The position numbers and the translations under genes were made by a program. Below are positions 41,829-51,890 of a stretch of 64,000 nucleotides of DNA, one piece after another (within the stretch, counting starts at the first letter, position 1; the number at the start of each line of letters is the position of its first letter). The notes beneath the pieces were generated by a model that saw nothing but the letters and a program-made list of their open reading frames with translations, did no database searches and was not told the DNA's origin. Source of the stretch: Prorocentrum cordatum (lineage: Eukaryota; Sar; Dinophyceae; Prorocentrales; Prorocentraceae); NCBI GenBank assembly GCA_963575745.1, contig CAUYUJ010006280.1, positions 1 through 64,000 of the forward strand, given 5' to 3'.

Positions 41829-41859
41829 GACCAGGTTGACGGTTCACCGCCGGCGCCAG

Positions 41860-42960
41860 TTCCGGAGCGCTGGAGAGCTAGTTGGCCAGAAAAATCTCGA
41901 CGGACCTTTTGGTGACTTTTGGTCGGTTGAAAATTTTGTTCTCGAAATTCAACAATTCGTTAGAGCTCTAGTATTTTTTCCCGTGATATTCGATCTTATT
42001 CCCGCTCGCCATCTTGATCTCAGCTCGATCGGGTACCTTTTACTGCCAAAAAGCACTCCGGCGGGATCTGCCGTTTCCAGTCATCTTATCAGCTAAAGAG
42101 CTGGTAAGCACAGCTAATCGATTCAGAATGATCAGGCGCGTTCGCCTGTTGACGCCAGAGGTCTGAATTCGGTCTGCTAGCCGAGCTAGGTTTGCAAACC
42201 TATTCGTATTATTCGAGTCATCTTGACAGACGCTCTCGGTTTTCTGTACTTAACTCGAGCTACAGGACAGCTACAGAGCTGATACGTACAGAATCTGATT
42301 CAGAATGATCAGTGGCCGTTGTCTGTTGAATCCAAAGCTCTGACCTCGGTGTGCTGCCCGACCTAGAATCGCGAAACTATTCGTATTGTTCGAGTCATCT
42401 TGAGAGATGCTGTCGGTTCTCTGCACTTAACTCGTGCTGTAGGGGGGCTGCATGGCTGGTAATCACCTGAATCGATTCGGAGACATCATGCGCGTCCGCC
42501 TGTCGAATCCAGAGCTCCGAACTCTGTCTGCTGCCCGAACTAGGTCCGCGAAACTATTCGTATTGTTCGAGTCATCCTGAGAGGTGCTGTGCGTTTCCTG
42601 CACTTAGCTCGGGCTGTAGGGGGGGCTGCAGGGCTGGTAATCACAGGAATCGATTCAGAGACATCAGACGCGTATGCAGAGGTCTGAACTCGGTCTGATA
42701 CTCGAGCTAGGTTTGCTTTGCCAAACTATTCGTATTGTTCGAGTCATCTTGAGAGGTGCTGTCGATTTACGCACGTAACTCGGGCTGTAGGAGAGCTACA
42801 GAGCTCGTACAGAAGACAATCCAGAAGCATCGGGGGCGTTCGACTGTTGCATCCGAGAGGTCTGAAAGTGCTTGGGAAAAACTATTTGTTCTGTGTAATT
42901 TTTTTCGACATTACATGTTGTCAGGAAGCTCTACGAGTCCCCCGGCGGTAACAAAGGTTG
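41860..42960 (+). repeat. Type-1 module whose hairpin hosts LINE-C
   Basis: It starts TTCCGGAGCGCTGG after the rejoined type-2 hairpin (CCAG 41856-41859). It has the AT block and 178-bp units, then GGAAGCTCTACGAGT and the left stem CCGGCGGTAACAAAGGTTG (to 42960). The hairpin resumes at 44214 and ends in CCAG at 44243-44246. Confidence 0.75.
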
Positions 42961-44154
42961 CAAACGGGAGGGTCTCAGTTGATTGGGAAGAACGTGGAGG
43001 AGGAGATGATGGAGGTGGAGGTGGAGGAGCCAAACAGGAGGAAGAGGAAGAGTGCTCTCATCAGGGAGGCGAAACGTGCTTGTGAAGGTTTGTCTCAGAA
43101 CACGTCCAGGTTGCAGACCAGGGTCCAGGAGAAGCAGGTCCGATTTCCAGGGAGAAAGCTTCGTTTTCGTGATGGGGAGCATGTTGACCGAGGTGCTCAA
43201 AGTAGGCTTCTCATGCTGCATGCAGGCTTCGAATGGACTGCTAGACGGGATGACTTTATTGCGACTCTTGACACACAGAGTGCACGGGAGGTGACGAGAG
43301 CCAGGGGACAGTCAACCAAGCTTCTGGGTATGTGTCCGTGGGCCAGGGTGTTCGAAGAGGTGGCGGGGAAGTTCTGGATCGACGGTATTGCTTGGGATGA
43401 GGCTAGCTGGATATTCTTTGTGAGGACTGTCTTGAAGGACGCTCCTGAGATGTTGAACCTTTGTGTATTGAAAGACCCTATGCCCTGGAAGGAGTCGGAG
43501 GAGGAGGAGACGATTAAGAAGCAGGAGGACCCAGATAAGTTGGCCAAACGTCTCATTGCTATATTCCAGGATCATACTGAATTTGAGTTCGTGCCAGGGA
43601 AAATTTCTGTGGAACTGATGGGGGATTCACAATGTGTGATCAGGTGGTTGGAGGGCTTGAGTAGTGTCACCAATAGAAAGTATGCTAGCCGCGTGATGTG
43701 GGCGCAGGACACTACAAACGATCTAGCCGACAGATGTGGACTACGAGCTGCCAATCTAGGACGGAACGTGTGGAAGTGGGTGTATAGGGAGGGCAATACT
43801 CGTGCCGATGAATTAACGTGGACCGCGCGGAGAGGCGAATGTTTCGAACACTATGACACTTGTTTTCTTCAGGAAGTGAAAGATTGTAAAGTTGTGATCT
43901 CGGGGATCAAAGGAGGCTTTGATGGTGGGAGATCGATTCTTGGTGTAGGCTGTGGCTGGTATCTGGATTGCTATGTGTGTAGTGCTCTCCCCTCTTCTTC
44001 TTACTATAATCAGACTGGCTGGCGCCAGAATGTAGGTCTCAAAAGCTTCCTTCTCCCAGCACAATGCACTATCACAGAGGCTGAGTTAGAAGCTGCCCGA
44101 GAGCTCCTTTTAGGAGTGGTGCATATCCTGAGTTTGTCAGGATATCCCCTGTAG
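42961..44154 (+). CDS. LINE-C ORF2 C-terminal part: linker and permuted RNase H
   Basis: Open to 44154 with no true start of its own. It begins with an acidic and basic linker, then FEWTARRDD (the linker motif GEWT..RD of A and B), and then the RNase H motifs in permuted order: GDSQ (Asp 43624), REGNTRADEL (Asp 43807), FDGG (Asp 43921), EAEL (Glu 44083). Upstream RT and endonuclease are missing. The protein differs too much from A, B and D to be a copy of any of them, so it marks a fourth family. It is not expected to act alone. Confidence 0.75.
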   Translation, partial: QTGGSQLIGKNVEEEMMEVEVEEPNRRKRKSALIREAKRACEGLSQNTSRLQTRVQEKQVRFPGRKLRFRDGEHVDRGAQSRLLMLHAGFEWTARRDDFIATLDTQSAREVTRARGQSTKLLGMCPWARVFEEVAGKFWIDGIAWDEASWIFFVRTVLKDAPEMLNLCVLKDPMPWKESEEEETIKKQEDPDKLAKRLIAIFQDHTEFEFVPGKISVELMGDSQCVIRWLEGLSSVTNRKYASRVMWAQDTTNDLADRCGLRAANLGRNVWKWVYREGNTRADELTWTARRGECFEHYDTCFLQEVKDCKVVISGIKGGFDGGRSILGVGCGWYLDCYVCSALPSSSYYNQTGWRQNVGLKSFLLPAQCTITEAELEAARELLLGVVHILSLSGYPL

Positions 44155-44213
44155 GACTGGGTCTGGGGCTCCTAAGGAGCTTAACCCTGCCAGGACCCGC
44201 CTAGAACGCCTAG
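42961..44213 (+). mobile_element. LINE-C, 5'-truncated non-LTR retrotransposon
   Basis: 1253 bases. A perfect 11-bp target duplication AACAAAGGTTG lies at 42950-42960 and 44214-44224, again at the hairpin's stem-loop border. Only the last part of ORF2 and the tail remain, as expected when reverse transcription stops early. The tail has the stem-loop GCTCCTAAGGAGC (about 44168-44180). Confidence 0.9.
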
Positions 44214-44246
44214 AACAAAGGTTGACGGCTTACCGCCGGCGCCCAG

Positions 44247-44303
44247 TTGGCCGACCCGGCCAGAAGGGAGAAAGTGATAACTTTTGGATGGTTTTACGAA
44301 AAG
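44247..44303 (+). repeat. Type-2/3 body fragment, left of the LINE-D-bearing module
   Basis: TTGGCCGACCCGGCC to GGTTTTACGAAAAG. It continues at 51293 with TTGAAGGATATTTGAC. Joined, these give the usual body phrase with about three substitutions and no duplication. Confidence 0.65.
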
Positions 44304-45581
44304 TAACTCGTAGAGCTTCCCTTAGCAAGTTATTGCTGGAAGCTTAAGAGTAATTCCGGGGCGCTGGAGAGCTAGTTGGCAAGGAAAATCTCGACGGACC
44401 TTTTGCTGGCTTTTGGTCGGTTGAAAATTTTGTTATCGAAATTCAACAATTCGTTTGAGCTCTAGTATTTTTTCCCATGATATTCGATCTTATTCCCGCT
44501 CGCCATCTTGATCTCAGCTCGATCGGGTACCTTCTACTGTCAAAAAGCACACGGGCGGGATCGGCCGTTTCGAGTCATCTTGTCACGCGGTGTCTTTTCT
44601 CAGGATAACTCGAGCTTCAGGACAGCTAAAGAGCTGGTGAGCACAGCTAATCGATTCAGAATGATCAGACGCGTTCGCCTGTTGAAGCCAGAGGTCTGAA
44701 TTCGGTCTGCTAGCCGAGCTAGGTGCGCAAACCTATTCGTATTATTCGAGTCATCTTGACAGGCGCTCTCGGTTTTCTGTACTTACCTCGAGCTACAGGA
44801 CAGCTAAAGAGCTGATATTACAGAATCTGATTCACAATCACCAATGGCCGTATTCTGTTGAAACCAGAGCTCTGAACTCGGTCTGCTGCCCAATCTAGAA
44901 TGGCGAAACTATTCGTATTGTTCGAGTCGCTTGCGAGATGCTGTCCGTTCTCTGCACTTAACTCGGGCTGTGGGGGGGCTGCATGGCTGGTAATCACTGG
45001 AATCGATTCGGAGATATCAGGCGCGTTCACCTGCGGAATCCAGAGCTCCGGGTCTGTTGCCCGAACTAGGTCCGCGAAACTATTCGTATTGTTCGAGTCA
45101 TCCTGAGAGGTGCTGTCGGTTTCCTGCACTTAACTCGGCTGCAGGGGGGGCTGCAGGGCTGGTAATCACAGGGATCGATTCAGAGACATCAGACGCGTCC
45201 GCCTGTCGCATGCAGAGGTCTGAACTCGGTCTGATACTCGAACTAGGTTTGCCAAACTGTCATCTTGAGAGGTGCTGTCAATTTACGCACGTAACTCGGG
45301 CTGTAGGAGAGCTACAGAGCTCGTACAGAAGACAATCTAGAAGCATCGGGGGCGTTCGGCTGTTGCATCCGAGAGGTCTCAAATTGCCTGGGCTGAAAAG
45401 CTTTTTTTTCTGTGTAATTTCTTTCGATATTATATGTTGTCAGGAAGCTCTACGAGTCCCCCGGCTCAAGAAAGGTGTCGGCTCAAGGTCACGGAGCCGC
45501 TGACTTTGTCCTGCCTGGGCTACCTCCGCCAAGGCCAGCGGTAGTGATCAGCAGAGCCTGAGGAGCATATCGTAATTCTTC

Positions 45582-46985
45582 GTGCAAGTATTTGGGACCA
45601 CGTCGTACGACACACCCGAGTCGAGACAAGCTTTGTTGGAAGCAATTGGATTGGGGCGCTGGAACGAGACAGTTGCTCAGTGGCATCAGAATACAAGTCA
45701 AGATCTTGACTGCCCATTGACGCCTCGAGAGGATCGTGTGGATCATTTCGATTACTTGGATCAATTTGAACCTTGGGACGCTGCTGATTTAAGATCCTTG
45801 GAGCGTGCATCAGGGAAACGACAGCGTGAAGACGACAAAGCATTTCTTAATAAGTGGGGTATTCCATCACAGATTTCAGAAGCAATAATGTCGGGTGCAT
45901 CCTCTTCGGTTGATGCAAATATGAACGCTGCTATGGACACAAATAAAGAAAACAAGAGACCGAGGAATGGAGGTGATATTCAAAAACAACGTGAGGAGAT
46001 GATGAAAACTGCCACCACTGGGTTTGAGAGGTTCGTCATGGACCATTTCTTCAAAGCAGAGGATAGCAAGGAGGAGATTTTACAGACCATTCAGAACACG
46101 AACAATCATATCAAAGCCGTGGAGAGTACATTGCAGAAGCACGATGACAGAGCTAACAAGATGGAGGAGAGGATGAATAAGTTTGAAGAGGCCCTGCGTC
46201 AAGTACATAATGGAAGTGGTGCTGGATCAGATGTTTCTCGTACTACTGCTGGTGGTGGTATTGGAGGCGGTGGGCCGCCTGGATTATCTCCCAGTTCGCG
46301 TTTCCAGGACTTCAAACCGACATACATTGAGTTGAAAGGGTGGGTGACGAATTGGTCAGATCATGGCGCGCGGGCAGAGCAACTTCTAACGTGGGGTGAT
46401 TGCCAAAAACTTATTGATAATTGTTTGGAGCGATGCAATCAACTCGAGAAGGACGCAGTGGATCGTGAAACAACTGAACGTATCAATTCGGGCAGGTATA
46501 TGTTTGGCAGTGTTAAGATCAGTTTCAAGCCCAATACGAGTAGGGACCTGCTCTGGACGATTAAAAAGAAGTGGGATGCAATCATTAGGAATACGGTTGA
46601 TGGGCACAATGGTCTACCTTTACCTGCAGTCTTGACTGAGGGCCTTGCGATTCAGTTCCCAGGATCAAATTTACGTGTTCAAATCGAGTGCGCACCTTGG
46701 AAAAGGGATCACGTTAAAGCTGTGGCGAGGTTTTGCGGTGCGTTCAGGACGATGACGCAACAGCACGCTCAGATCGAAGTGAGAGGAGAAATTGGACCAC
46801 CGCGATCGTTGATATGGACCGTCGCCAAGGGTGCTTTGCGTCCCATCAATATCGCCACATTCACTTCAGCTCGTAATACTTGGGAGGTGCACGAGCCGCA
46901 GTGGCAGCAGGTTGTCAGTGCTTTTCCTGCGGTGGCGGCTGTCACTAAGCAGATGCTAGAGAGTGAGGTCAACAGACGCCAATGA
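45582..46985 (+). CDS. LINE-D ORF1: coiled coil and RNA-binding-like domain
   Basis: The N-terminal 100 residues are acidic and lack a zinc motif. A predicted heptad region runs from about 165 to 210 (NNHIKAVESTLQKHDD, then MEERMNKFEEAL), followed by a Gly-rich linker (about 215-235). The C-terminal domain has PTYIELKGW, KISFKPNTSRDLLWTIKKKW, ECAPWKRDHV and GEIGPPRSLIW, each with a match in LINE-B ORF1. The frame opens after a TAA at 45573-45575 with no ATG until 45888, so either a non-AUG start or a shorter protein is used. It ends TGA CAA at 46983-46988, in frame with ORF2. Confidence 0.75.
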   Translation: MQVFGTTSYDTPESRQALLEAIGLGRWNETVAQWHQNTSQDLDCPLTPREDRVDHFDYLDQFEPWDAADLRSLERASGKRQREDDKAFLNKWGIPSQISEAIMSGASSSVDANMNAAMDTNKENKRPRNGGDIQKQREEMMKTATTGFERFVMDHFFKAEDSKEEILQTIQNTNNHIKAVESTLQKHDDRANKMEERMNKFEEALRQVHNGSGAGSDVSRTTAGGGIGGGGPPGLSPSSRFQDFKPTYIELKGWVTNWSDHGARAEQLLTWGDCQKLIDNCLERCNQLEKDAVDRETTERINSGRYMFGSVKISFKPNTSRDLLWTIKKKWDAIIRNTVDGHNGLPLPAVLTEGLAIQFPGSNLRVQIECAPWKRDHVKAVARFCGAFRTMTQQHAQIEVRGEIGPPRSLIWTVAKGALRPINIATFTSARNTWEVHEPQWQQVVSAFPAVAAVTKQMLESEVNRRQ

Positions 46986-49900
46986 CAAAAACGATATTGG
47001 AGCAAGGGACTTCGTATCGGAACATGGAATGTAGGTAATTCGGGTGTTTCCAACTCACGTGGGACCGAGGTTCTAACATCTCTGAGGAAGATGGGAGCCT
47101 CTTCAATTTTCGGTTTGCAAGAGTGTGAGCTCTTTGACTCAGCTGAATTAGATAGACTCGGTTGGCATTTTAAACCTTCCAGGGATAGACGCGCAGGCTT
47201 GTTGTATGCCCATGGGTGGGCCCAGCTCCTGCGCGAGTGTGTCACAGACTGCGATAGATTTGTCTTGGGTGTGTTTGGAACGGAGGCGTCTCAGGTGATC
47301 ATATGTTCGGCTTATTTTCCACATCATGATCGTGATCAGTGTGATCTTGAATCGGCGGAAATGCTGGGGGAGTTGGAGGGTCAGATCCGTCTCTTGAAGC
47401 AGAAATATCGTCAGGCCAGCTTTTGTTTGCTTGCGGATGCCAATGTTGAGTTGCCACCACTTGTTCAGCTTGAGGTTGCAGGTCAGGGTTATGCTGCCAC
47501 TGGGACGGGTACGAAATCATGGAGGAGGACGGGATCTGAAGGGAAGGCGGAGAGGGAGAGGAAGGATAGGAGGCAGATATTGACGGATAACTTGCTGACC
47601 TTTATGCAGACTTGGGGTTTGTTAGCTGCCAACACCTTCGATCGTCGTCGCCCGACCTGGGAGCCCTGGGGACAGGAGCGGAATCGTTCTCGGACTAGAT
47701 CGATGAGGAGAGTCTTAGACTATGTGATGGTACCGATGGGGTGGGAGGTGCAGGAGTGTAAGATCGATTTCAAGTATCGCTGCGGTGGAACTCATAATCG
47801 TAGTAGACTTGCTGATCATGCTCTAGTTATGTGCACAGTACGACAGCCCAGTCCTGACAGGACTGATTGGACGGTCGAGCGTGTGCATAGGGAACCTTCT
47901 TTGGTGGGATGGCGGGCTCAGACGTATGCGGACGAGATGATAGGGAGGGAAAGGGTTGACCTCGAGTTTTGCGGTGCCGTGTTTGCTGGATGTGGTTCCC
48001 CTCCAGCTGTGTCGACACGACCGCAGGACGTGACAGAGACCGCTCCTGTCATTTTGAAAGCATTCACGCAGGAGGATGTGGATTACTCCACGACCTCAGC
48101 TGCCCGGCCTCGGGCGCCTTCTCGCCCGCCCGAGCTCACACGTCTCGAGGAGCGGATTCGGTCCCTTCAGAATGGTCCAGAGAAAAAGAGACTCAGAGCA
48201 GCTGCCAATGTTTGGAGGAGACAGTATCGGCGTGATCTTCTTGAATGGGCTGTACCCCCGACCCGTCGTAAGATTCGGCATCGTATCAAACATGTGGTGG
48301 TTGATGGATGGGAGACGGAGGATAGATATATCTTGAAGGAGAAGTTGGAGGAGCATGTTAAGGGGAAGGTGACATCACAGCGTAGGAGGGAGGAGAACTG
48401 CAACTTGATGGAGGGAATCAGGAGGAAGGCGGAGGAGGAGATCAAGGGTGGCCAGATCATTCGAAGTATTACGATGTCGATATGTTGTGCAGCGAGAGCT
48501 CGTCTTCGAACGCGACGGGCAACAGGACCTGATCGCGTACCTTGTGAAATGCTCAAGCTTCTCCCATGGTGCACAGTTCGGCACATCCAACAGATCTTTG
48601 ACTCTCTTCTGAGGCTGGCTGTCCAGTACCCTGTTCGATGGAGGGACATTCTCATTGCATACATGCCTAAACTAAAAGGGATCACGAACTTGGCGGATGC
48701 CCGACTCTTGTGCTTACAGAATAGCATAACTCGCTGGTTCTCGGCGTGCGTAGTTATCCTGGTTGAGCAGCATGTGGAGGAGTCTAAGCTTTTTCACCCT
48801 CTGGGCCTCTATGGGTTCCGTCAGGGTCACAGCACATCCCATATCACGAGTAGCCTTACCAATATGTGCATGCACGGGGACAAGTGGGGGAAGCGTGAGT
48901 GTCTGTACGTTGCGGACATGGACATATACCAGGCCTTTGACAACTGCACGATACAGAATGTCCATAAGGGTCTTGAGCATGCACGTGTCCCTGCGTATTT
49001 ACAGCACGCGTTTCTGGATCCGTTATCGCACAGCACGGGCTGCCTCTACTATGACGGGTTGGAGATTGATAACATCCAGTGGGACACCTGTATTAGGACT
49101 GGAGGCCCAGAAGGGCCCTTGGGCTTTAACCTCATTATTGCTGCCATGTGGGGTGACGTTATTCACAATTGGGACGTTCAGGGCATGGGGTATGCGGTAG
49201 ATTTCGGTACGGAGCATCGGTCGGTGGTGAATCATTTTATCTGGGCAGATAACGTGTACCTCGTCAGTCGTAGCCGTGAGGAGCTTACCCGTATGGTAAG
49301 AGACTTGACACTTCCACTGTACAACTTCTCCATGCGATGGAAACCCACATCGCTGAAGTACATGGTGTGCGGAACTCCTGCTATCTTGGATGAGGACGGG
49401 AATATTCCGCGTTCGATGGATCTCAAAATACCGATCTTCTCAGATGCATGTGACGGGAGGAATGTAGTGCAGCAGATTGATGAGTTATGTTATCGTCGGG
49501 TTGTTTCTATGGACGTACTGGGCACGCAGCTGCATAGTGAATATAACTGTTCTGTACATCGTGATGTTTCTTTTCGCCTTGACTGTGCTCGTCGCGCATT
49601 TTACTCTCAGGCAGGGTATTTCAGGTCACATTGTATTCCTCTCAAGGATAAGCTGCGGAGATACCAGGACAGAGTCCAGAGCTTGGCGCTGTATGGTATG
49701 GAGACCACCACTGCAGATTCTTATACTCTTTCGTTTCTCCATTCATTCGAAGGGAAATGCCTGAAGATGATGATCTCTTCTCGGAAAGGCCCGACGGAAA
49801 CGGAGCAAGCTTATCAGCAGAGGAGATATCGTGTCGCACGGGAACGTTTCTTGAAGGCTGGGTATTCTTCTCTTGTCCAGCGTTATCTGATATTGCACTG

Positions 49901-50975
49901 GAATTTCGCAAAAGACATTGCGTGTTTTGCAAAGGGCATGATAGTTGAGAAAGTCATTGACTTGAAGGATACGGAGAGGACATGGCGCGATTCCCGTATG
50001 GCATGTTTATGTTTTGGACCGTACACTGACCGCACTCGTACACTTATGAGCGAGACGATGAGACACTTTGGCAACTGGTCAGAGGCATCTTCTTACAAAC
50101 GTCGCTGTCGAGGTACGGAGAGTATTGGACAGAGGTCATGGCAATATACATTGGCTGAGTTTTTCGGAGATGATTGGTGGATTCATTTTGCAGGCTCCCA
50201 GCTTGGATTTATGCAATACGTCACACACCTTTGTACTCAGAGCATGCTTCAATGTTTCCAGGAGGTGTCGACGTGCGGACCTGTGGGTTTGCCCGCATAT
50301 TTGGCGCCCTCTGAGCATGGTGAAATTCAGGTGAGCACGGATGATAGTCCGATGGCTGCTGAGAAACTTGCAAAGCGCATCGCTCTTCATAATATGAAAG
50401 CAACCCGTTGGAACCTGGAGGCCCCTGGAATCCCTCTGGAGGTGGTGGGTGACTCGCTTCTCGTTGTTAGCTGGGCTACGGGACGGTGGCGTGCAGATAA
50501 TAAATCATATGCGGATAGAATATCAAAAATAATCAATACGCTTGATGGGCTTTGTAGCAGTTATAATATACGACCTCCAGCGCCGGGTATGGATCTTATT
50601 CGTCATGATTTTCGGGAGTGGAATACTCGTGCCGACGTTCTAACACACCAGGCCCGAGAGGGCCAGATTTCTAGTTCTGAATGTAGTCCGTATACACATG
50701 ATTATGAGACAGAGTTTTACGTTGCTGCTGCTATTCGGGCTGGTTTCGATGGCGGCGTGTCGTCTGAGGGATGTGGGTGCGGTTGCTGGATTGACATAGG
50801 CCTCAAACCTCGATATTGGGATCGACGGGACCCCGCTCAGCTGATATGGAAGTCAGTTTTTGAGAGGGCTTGGCTTATTTCTCCGACCACAACTGTTACT
50901 GATACAGAACTCAGTGCTTTGGAGTGCATCGTGACTGCACTCCCACAGGTAGTTCTATGGTTATCACAGACTTGA
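46986..50975 (+). CDS. LINE-D ORF2: APE endonuclease, RT, permuted RNase H
   Basis: Starts right behind the ORF1 UGA; TWNVG lies about 13-17 codons on, while the first ATG (47091) comes after it. Endonuclease motifs in order: TWNV, LQEC, LADAN, RPTW, LDYVMVP, ADH (the usual SDH). RT motif A is DMDIYQAFDNC, motif B TGGPEGPLGFN, motif C WADN (A-D-N 49245-49253). The C-terminus carries GDS (Asp 50451), REWNTRADVL (Asp 50634), FDGG (Asp 50748) and DTEL (Glu 50907), the same permuted RNase H order as A, B and C. About 1330 codons without a break. With A2 it is one of the two copies whose coding region could still work. Confidence 0.88.
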   Translation, partial: QKRYWSKGLRIGTWNVGNSGVSNSRGTEVLTSLRKMGASSIFGLQECELFDSAELDRLGWHFKPSRDRRAGLLYAHGWAQLLRECVTDCDRFVLGVFGTEASQVIICSAYFPHHDRDQCDLESAEMLGELEGQIRLLKQKYRQASFCLLADANVELPPLVQLEVAGQGYAATGTGTKSWRRTGSEGKAERERKDRRQILTDNLLTFMQTWGLLAANTFDRRRPTWEPWGQERNRSRTRSMRRVLDYVMVPMGWEVQECKIDFKYRCGGTHNRSRLADHALVMCTVRQPSPDRTDWTVERVHREPSLVGWRAQTYADEMIGRERVDLEFCGAVFAGCGSPPAVSTRPQDVTETAPVILKAFTQEDVDYSTTSAARPRAPSRPPELTRLEERIRSLQNGPEKKRLRAAANVWRRQYRRDLLEWAVPPTRRKIRHRIKHVVVDGWETEDRYILKEKLEEHVKGKVTSQRRREENCNLMEGIRRKAEEEIKGGQIIRSITMSICCAARARLRTRRATGPDRVPCEMLKLLPWCTVRHIQQIFDSLLRLAVQYPVRWRDILIAYMPKLKGITNLADARLLCLQNSITRWFSACVVILVEQHVEESKLFHPLGLYGFRQGHSTSHITSSLTNMCMHGDKWGKRECLYVADMDIYQAFDNCTIQNVHKGLEHARVPAYLQHAFLDPLSHSTGCLYYDGLEIDNIQWDTCIRTGGPEGPLGFNLIIAAMWGDVIHNWDVQGMGYAVDFGTEHRSVVNHFIWADNVYLVSRSREELTRMVRDLTLPLYNFSMRWKPTSLKYMVCGTPAILDEDGNIPRSMDLKIPIFSDACDGRNVVQQIDELCYRRVVSMDVLGTQLHSEYNCSVHRDVSFRLDCARRAFYSQAGYFRSHCIPLKDKLRRYQDRVQSLALYGMETTTADSYTLSFLHSFEGKCLKMMISSRKGPTETEQAYQQRRYRVARERFLKAGYSSLVQRYLILHWNFAKDIACFAKGMIVEKVIDLKDTERTWRDSRMACLCFGPYTDRTRTLMSETMRHFGNWSEASSYKRRCRGTESIGQRSWQYTLAEFFGDDWWIHFAGSQLGFMQYVTHLCTQSMLQCFQEVSTCGPVGLPAYLAPSEHGEIQVSTDDSPMAAEKLAKRIALHNMKATRWNLEAPGIPLEVVGDSLLVVSWATGRWRADNKSYADRISKIINTLDGLCSSYNIRPPAPGMDLIRHDFREWNTRADVLTHQAREGQISSSECSPYTHDYETEFYVAAAIRAGFDGGVSSEGCGCGCWIDIGLKPRYWDRRDPAQLIWKSVFERAWLISPTTTVTDTELSALECIVTALPQVVLWLSQT

Positions 50976-51263
50976 TTGTTGCAGTTTTCTTAATTCATTG
51001 CTGCTTCCTCATACTATTATATACTCAGCTTCGCTGGGACTTCTCTCTTTTCTTTTGCATGTTTAGTTGACTGCACTTTGATTCATTTCTGTGTGCGTTT
51101 GCTCGTTCGCTCATATTTGTGATTGATGATTCATCGCAGCTTCGCTGCTCTGGGTTGTCTTGACTTTAGGTTCGAATTAGAGCTTTCGCTTCCTGATGAC
51201 ACCTGACCTCGTGCTTGCTCGTGGCCCTAGGGCCAGTAGGAGCCTCGCAAAGCCGCAAAAAAT
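50976..51263 (+). other. LINE-D 3' tail
   Basis: T-rich, with CAGCTTCGCTG hairpins at about 51027-51037 and 51138-51148, the same design as the LINE-A tail. A GGCCCTAGGGCC stem follows (about 51222-51233), and an A-run (GCAAAAAAT) marks the end. Confidence 0.55.
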
Positions 51264-51292
51264 AAAGGTTGACGGTTTACGCCGGCGCCCAG

Positions 51293-51556
51293 TTGAAGGA
51301 TATTTGACTATTTTTTTGAGAAAGCAGATTTTTAGTATCTAAATGTTCTTCTGCGAGCAGCTCAGCTCCGTAGAGAAAGTTTACTATCGAAACATTCGGA
51401 GTAACCGAGGTTACGTTCACGAAAAAATGCAAATTCGACTTTTTCCTAGAAATGGTCTGAGAAGCTGTCTGCTTCGAATCTTGCCACTCTTACGCGTGCA
51501 AGGAGCTCTACGAGGTTCCCGGCGGTGACCAGGTTGACGGTTCACCGCCGGCGCCA
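51293..51556 (+). repeat. Type-2 module, 3' part
   Basis: Body TTGAAGGATATTTGAC onward with a diverged middle (TCTAAATGTTCTTCTGCGAG). It ends GGAGCTCTACGAGG and the GGTGA/TCACC hairpin with CCAG at 51553-51556. Confidence 0.65.
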
Positions 51557-51890
51557 GTGGACGCTGCCAAGTGGAAGCGTTTCCGCAGCGCTCCAGAGGG
51601 ACTCCCCAAGGGTCCCCAGCAAAGCAAAGATTTCCCGTCTGCGAGATTCTCTTTGCTCTTCGGGTTTTAGACGCTGCTAAGTAAAACGTCGCAGCGGGTC
51701 CTGCACGCGTGCAGGCGCGCGTGGATGCGTTCCCGGCTCCGGCAAGCGTGAACGCGTGCCTGCAAGCGTGCGCGCACGCGTGCCCCAAAAGCGCTTCATG
51801 GGAGCGTCGGACGGCTCGCCAGGAAAGTTTTCCGGCGTGTCTTCTTTGTTTTCCGGGTTTTGGACGCTAACGAGTGAACGCTATTATAAG
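51557..51890 (+). repeat. GC-rich dispersed block
   Basis: Three repeats of the GGGTTTTGGACGCT type (about 51557, 51661 and 51855), each followed by AAG/T or GAG/T. It holds an imperfect GCGTGCCTGC palindrome near 51755-51782. It ends ATTATAAG before a type-1 head. Confidence 0.6.

Larger units (their letters stand above)
45477..51263 (+). mobile_element. LINE-D, intact non-LTR retrotransposon
   Basis: About 5.8 kb. AAAGGT flanks both sides (45471-45476 and 51264-51269); the match extends weakly to AAGAAAGGT against AATAAAGGT. It sits at the same hairpin location as A and C. The order is a short leader (about 105 bases, with CGGCTCAAG twice around its start), ORF1, UGA, ORF2, and a tail with CAGCTTCGCTG hairpins and an A-run. 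Both frames are open. Confidence 0.88.
44304..51292 (+). mobile_element. Type-1 module carrying LINE-D in its hairpin
   Basis: Complete head TAACTCGTAGAGCTTCCC at 44304, AT block, and 178-bp units to about 45450. The left hairpin stem is altered (CCCCCGGCTCAAG), then comes LINE-D, then the right stem (TTTACGCCGGCGCCCAG, one C short) to 51292. Without the LINE it is about 1.2 kb. Its outer flanks restore an uninterrupted body sequence. Confidence 0.75.
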
